Below the pieces are notes generated by a model, which had not been told where the DNA came from, searched no databases, and was given only the letters and a program-made list of their open reading frames with translations. Positions 40,738-42,865 of a stretch of 42,865 bases of DNA are shown piece by piece. The stretch is from Acidimicrobiales bacterium (lineage in GTDB: Bacteria > Actinomycetota > Acidimicrobiia > Acidimicrobiales > Acidimicrobilacustridaceae): the NCBI GenBank assembly GCA_030830565.1, contig JAURMR010000007.1:1-42865 (forward strand), written 5' to 3'. Numbering within the stretch: position 1 is the first letter of the stretch; the number at the start of each line of letters is the position of its first letter. The translations under genes and the position numbers were made by a program.

Positions 40738-42210
40738 TCAGCGGAGCGCACGCGTGCGACGTCGAACATCGGCAAACTCTGGCTCGACGTTCTCGATCCG
40801 ACCGAACATGGTTCGGGCCTTTGGGAGATCACCGGAACGTTCATAGAGGTCCGCAAGAACATAGGCACGTCGAAGGTGGTGCGGCATTGGACGCTTTGGG
40901 AAGGTGAACCCTTGCTCAAGGAGCGCAATCGCGCCGGAAAGATCGTCGCGGTCAGCCAACGAGCCCGCCATGACGATTCGACCTTCGGTCACTAGGTCCG
41001 CACTTGGCGAAGCGGCCCGCAATTCGTCCCACAATTCGCCAACTTGTGCCCATTGACGCATGGCTCGGTAACAGTCGGCCAAGACTGGGTGCTGGTCGGT
41101 GGAATTACTCAGCAAACGGAAGGCCTCAAGTTCTCGGGCTGCGGGCTTCCATTTCTCCTGGCGATACAAGGTGAGCCCGTACAACTCGTGCACCGCTGCA
41201 ACCGTTGGCGCTTCGTCGACAAGCTTCTTAAGAATTCGGGCTGCATCAGCAAAGCGCTCGGCCTCAAAGTGTTCAGCAGCTTCAGCCAAACGACGTTCGA
41301 CCCGTTCGGTGCGTGCAGTGCCGACGGCGCGACTCAACTGTTCGCGAACCTCTCCGGCAAGATCAATTGGGGCAGGGTCACGGCGACGCGGATTGCCCCG
41401 AGTTACTGCCGCCGTGGCCTCGTCTCGAACCTGAGAGATGACCGCTTCGTCTTCAGAAGAACGCGCATCGTTTGCAGCCCGACGCTTTGCATCGGTGGCT
41501 TCGTCCGGAATGGCGCCAGGCGCAGCCCGCCGGGCGGCATCGGGCCGGCGCTGCGGCGTGGCCGCTTCAACAGCGTCGCGCCAGGCTCGAGATGCACCAA
41601 CAACGCGTCGACCTGTTGCGGCACCTGCCCCGCGTCGAGCGACTCCGCCCCATGTGCGTGGGGTTTCGAGCGCCGGACCTTCCGCCCAGCCATCTTCGGT
41701 GGTTGAACGCCGAGTGGCACGATCATCGCCGCCGCTGCGAGCTCGGCCCGATGGAGCGCTAGCCGAACGGGGTCGGTCGGAACCAGAACCAGAAGCGGAT
41801 CGGCTCGGACGACCCGAACCGGTTCGATCTGAAGAACCTGAACGGGAGCTTGATCCCGAACCTGAACGAGACGGAGCCCCCGAACGAGGCGAGGAACCTG
41901 ACCGAGAACCGGTTCCAGACCGGCTTGAAGAACCCGTGCCACCCTTTGACCGTGAGGAACTCGACCGAGAATCGCCAGTGCCACTGCGAGAGGGCTTTCC
42001 TGACGAGGATGAACGACCTGAACTGTCCGATGCCGAACGGCTTGCGGGGCGAGCCGAACCACGACCGCCTGAACTCGCCGAGGACCCACCCCGGGATCCT
42101 CCCTTTGCACCACCCTTGGCCGGACCCGACTTCCCCGATGGGCGACCGCCGCTTCTAGGTCTATTTGACTTGCCCGAGCGCGACGAACTGGAAGAAGAAG
42201 GACTGGCCAT
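40738..42210 (-). CDS. TPR-repeat protein with Ser/Gly/Arg-rich disordered N-terminus
   Basis: The 490-residue protein has an N-terminal region of about 165 residues made almost entirely of Ser, Gly, Arg, Pro and Lys, with repeated Ser-Arg-Ser-Gly units. A charged linker (about 165-290) and a C-terminal helical part (about 300-490) with tetratricopeptide-like helix pairs follow, for example Ala-Ala-Glu-His-Phe-Glu-Ala-Glu-Arg-Phe-Ala-Asp-Ala-Ala. The position near the tlyA block matches mycobacterial Rv1691, also a TPR-type protein. The basic low-complexity tail suggests binding to nucleic acid or phase separation, which is inference. A TAGGTT box lies 6 bases before the ATG, close after the rRNA terminator. 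Confidence 0.78.
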   Translation of the reverse strand: MASPSSSSSSRSGKSNRPRSGGRPSGKSGPAKGGAKGGSRGGSSASSGGRGSARPASRSASDSSGRSSSSGKPSRSGTGDSRSSSSRSKGGTGSSSRSGTGSRSGSSPRSGAPSRSGSGSSSRSGSSDRTGSGRPSRSASGSGSDRPRSASAPSGRARSGGDDRATRRSTTEDGWAEGPALETPRTWGGVARRGAGAATGRRVVGASRAWRDAVEAATPQRRPDAARRAAPGAIPDEATDAKRRAANDARSSEDEAVISQVRDEATAAVTRGNPRRRDPAPIDLAGEVREQLSRAVGTARTERVERRLAEAAEHFEAERFADAARILKKLVDEAPTVAAVHELYGLTLYRQEKWKPAARELEAFRLLSNSTDQHPVLADCYRAMRQWAQVGELWDELRAASPSADLVTEGRIVMAGSLADRDDLSGAIALLEQGFTFPKRPMPHHLRRAYVLADLYERSGDLPKARTMFGRIENVEPEFADVRRRTRALR

Positions 42211-42216
42211 GGACTC

Positions 42217-42222
42217 AACCTA
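42217..42222 (-). promoter_or_regulatory. TAGGTT -10 box of the TPR gene
   Basis: On the minus strand TAGGTT is followed by 6 bases and the ATG at 42210. The TPR gene thus probably has its own promoter, separate from the rRNA operon just upstream. Confidence 0.45.
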
Positions 42223-42335
42223 CCGGTCCCAGACCCCAAGGCGGAAAACGGGCCCCATGGCGCTGCGGAAGCAAAGCGGATTCTTTAAGAAATTCGATGG
42301 ATCCCTTAAACCAAATTCGCATCGGAGCAAAACGA

Positions 42336-42364
42336 GAAAAGGACCCCCAAAGGGGGCCCTTTTC
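42336..42364 (-). terminator. rRNA operon intrinsic terminator
   Basis: GAAAAGG-x-CCCCC pairs with GGGGG-x-CCTTTTC around a 3-base loop. The odd pair is A-C on the plus strand but G-U on the minus-strand RNA, and TCGTTTTG follows on that strand. It lies just downstream of the 5S 3' end, so it ends the rRNA transcript. Confidence 0.85.
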
Positions 42365-42374
42365 TTTCTTAGAA

Positions 42375-42492
<118 letters not shown>

Positions 42493-42579
42493 CCTTTGTC
42501 AAAAGGGTGCGCCAACTCCGACCGAAGTCGGACCTGTCGCGGCCCCTTCAGAACTCCATAGCGAGCACGAACATCTGTG
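42493..42579 (-). other. 23S-5S internal transcribed spacer
   Basis: About 87 bases lie between the 23S 3' end and the 5S 5' end. The spacer contains the hairpin TCCGAC-CGAA-GTCGGA (42517-42532), a likely processing structure. No tRNA gene is in it. Confidence 0.7.
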
Positions 42580-42865
42580 TCGATCCAAGCCCTCGGCCGA
42601 TTAGTACCGGTCGGCTGAATGCGTTACCGCACGTACACCTCCGGCCTATCAACGTGGTGGTCTTCCACGGGCCTTACCAGATTAACTCTGTGGGAGATCT
42701 CATCTTGGAACGGGTTTCCCACTTAGATGCTTTCAGCGGTTATCCCTTCCGTAGGTCGCTAACCAGCCATGCCCTTGGCAGGACAACTGGCACACGAGAG
42801 CTACGTCCATCCCGGTCCTCTCGTACTAGGGATAGCCTTCCTCAAATCTCCTCCGGCTGCAGAGG
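42580..42865 (-). rRNA. rrl: 23S ribosomal RNA, 3' end (partial)
   Basis: On the minus strand the segment ends with GGTACTAATCGGCCGAGGGC followed by TTGG, the conserved 3' end of bacterial 23S rRNA. It also contains the sarcin/ricin-loop neighbour AGTACGAGAGGACCGGGATG. The rest of the gene and the 16S gene lie beyond the window end. The 3' end position is approximate. Confidence 0.95.

Noticed and set aside
41750-42150. Repetitive DNA that might be taken for a CRISPR or satellite array
   Set aside because: The repeats follow the codons of Ser-Arg-Ser-Gly units in the TPR gene. There are no constant repeats with unique spacers.
42493-42579. A possible tRNA in the rRNA spacer
   Set aside because: The 87-base spacer has one short hairpin but no cloverleaf or TTCGA-type T-loop.

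Overview
The window looks like chromosomal DNA of a moderately GC-rich actinobacterium, most probably of the Acidimicrobiia type. The evidence is gene content: several class I-type bacterial P450s, a deazaflavin (F420)-type nitroreductase, an NDMA-dependent alcohol dehydrogenase, DUF4232 and DUF2752 proteins, and the order tlyA-nadK-recN-pyrG-NUDIX-xerD, which I recall from mycobacteria and relatives. Lineage is inferred from content and gene order, not from a rRNA comparison. No phage, insertion sequence, CRISPR array or tRNA gene was seen, and no stretch above 300 bases lacks a gene.

Positions 1-25 kb form an accessory, catabolic half. It starts with the last codons of a cytochrome P450, then a secreted purple-acid-phosphatase-like enzyme and a FUSC-type membrane protein. 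A minus-strand run follows: P450, short-chain dehydrogenase, P450, with a CxxCxxCC protein translationally coupled to the last P450. Next come a VOC protein, small membrane proteins and lipoproteins, an amidohydrolase-2 enzyme and a second SDR. Further on are an endonuclease/exonuclease/phosphatase-fold protein, a lipocalin-like protein, an acyl-CoA synthetase, a cytoplasmic-type sulfatase, a MarR regulator divergent from YceI, another P450, a nitronate monooxygenase-like flavoprotein and the NDMA-dependent alcohol dehydrogenase. Together these activities (hydroxylation, alcohol oxidation, CoA activation, desulfation) fit uptake and breakdown of hydrophobic alicyclic, terpenoid or steroid-like compounds. 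The substrate cannot be read from the sequence.

Positions 25-42 kb form a housekeeping half: a Bax-inhibitor-1 membrane protein, a Rieske protein divergent from a beta carbonic anhydrase, ftsE-ftsX and an HD protein. Then come a DksA/TraR-type zinc-finger protein with an unusual acidic 15-residue repeat, the xerD-NUDIX-pyrG-recN-nadK-tlyA-HAD block, DUF1015, class I fructose-bisphosphate aldolase, an SSB-like protein and a Ser/Gly/Arg-rich TPR protein. The window ends in the 5S gene and the 3' end of a 23S gene, both on the minus strand.

Two regulatory themes recur. Many genes have a TANNNT-like box 6-8 bases before the start codon and no Shine-Dalgarno sequence, which suggests leaderless transcripts. 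Several intergenic regions also hold compact palindromes next to catabolic or metabolic genes. All functions are predictions from reading the sequence; no database search was run.
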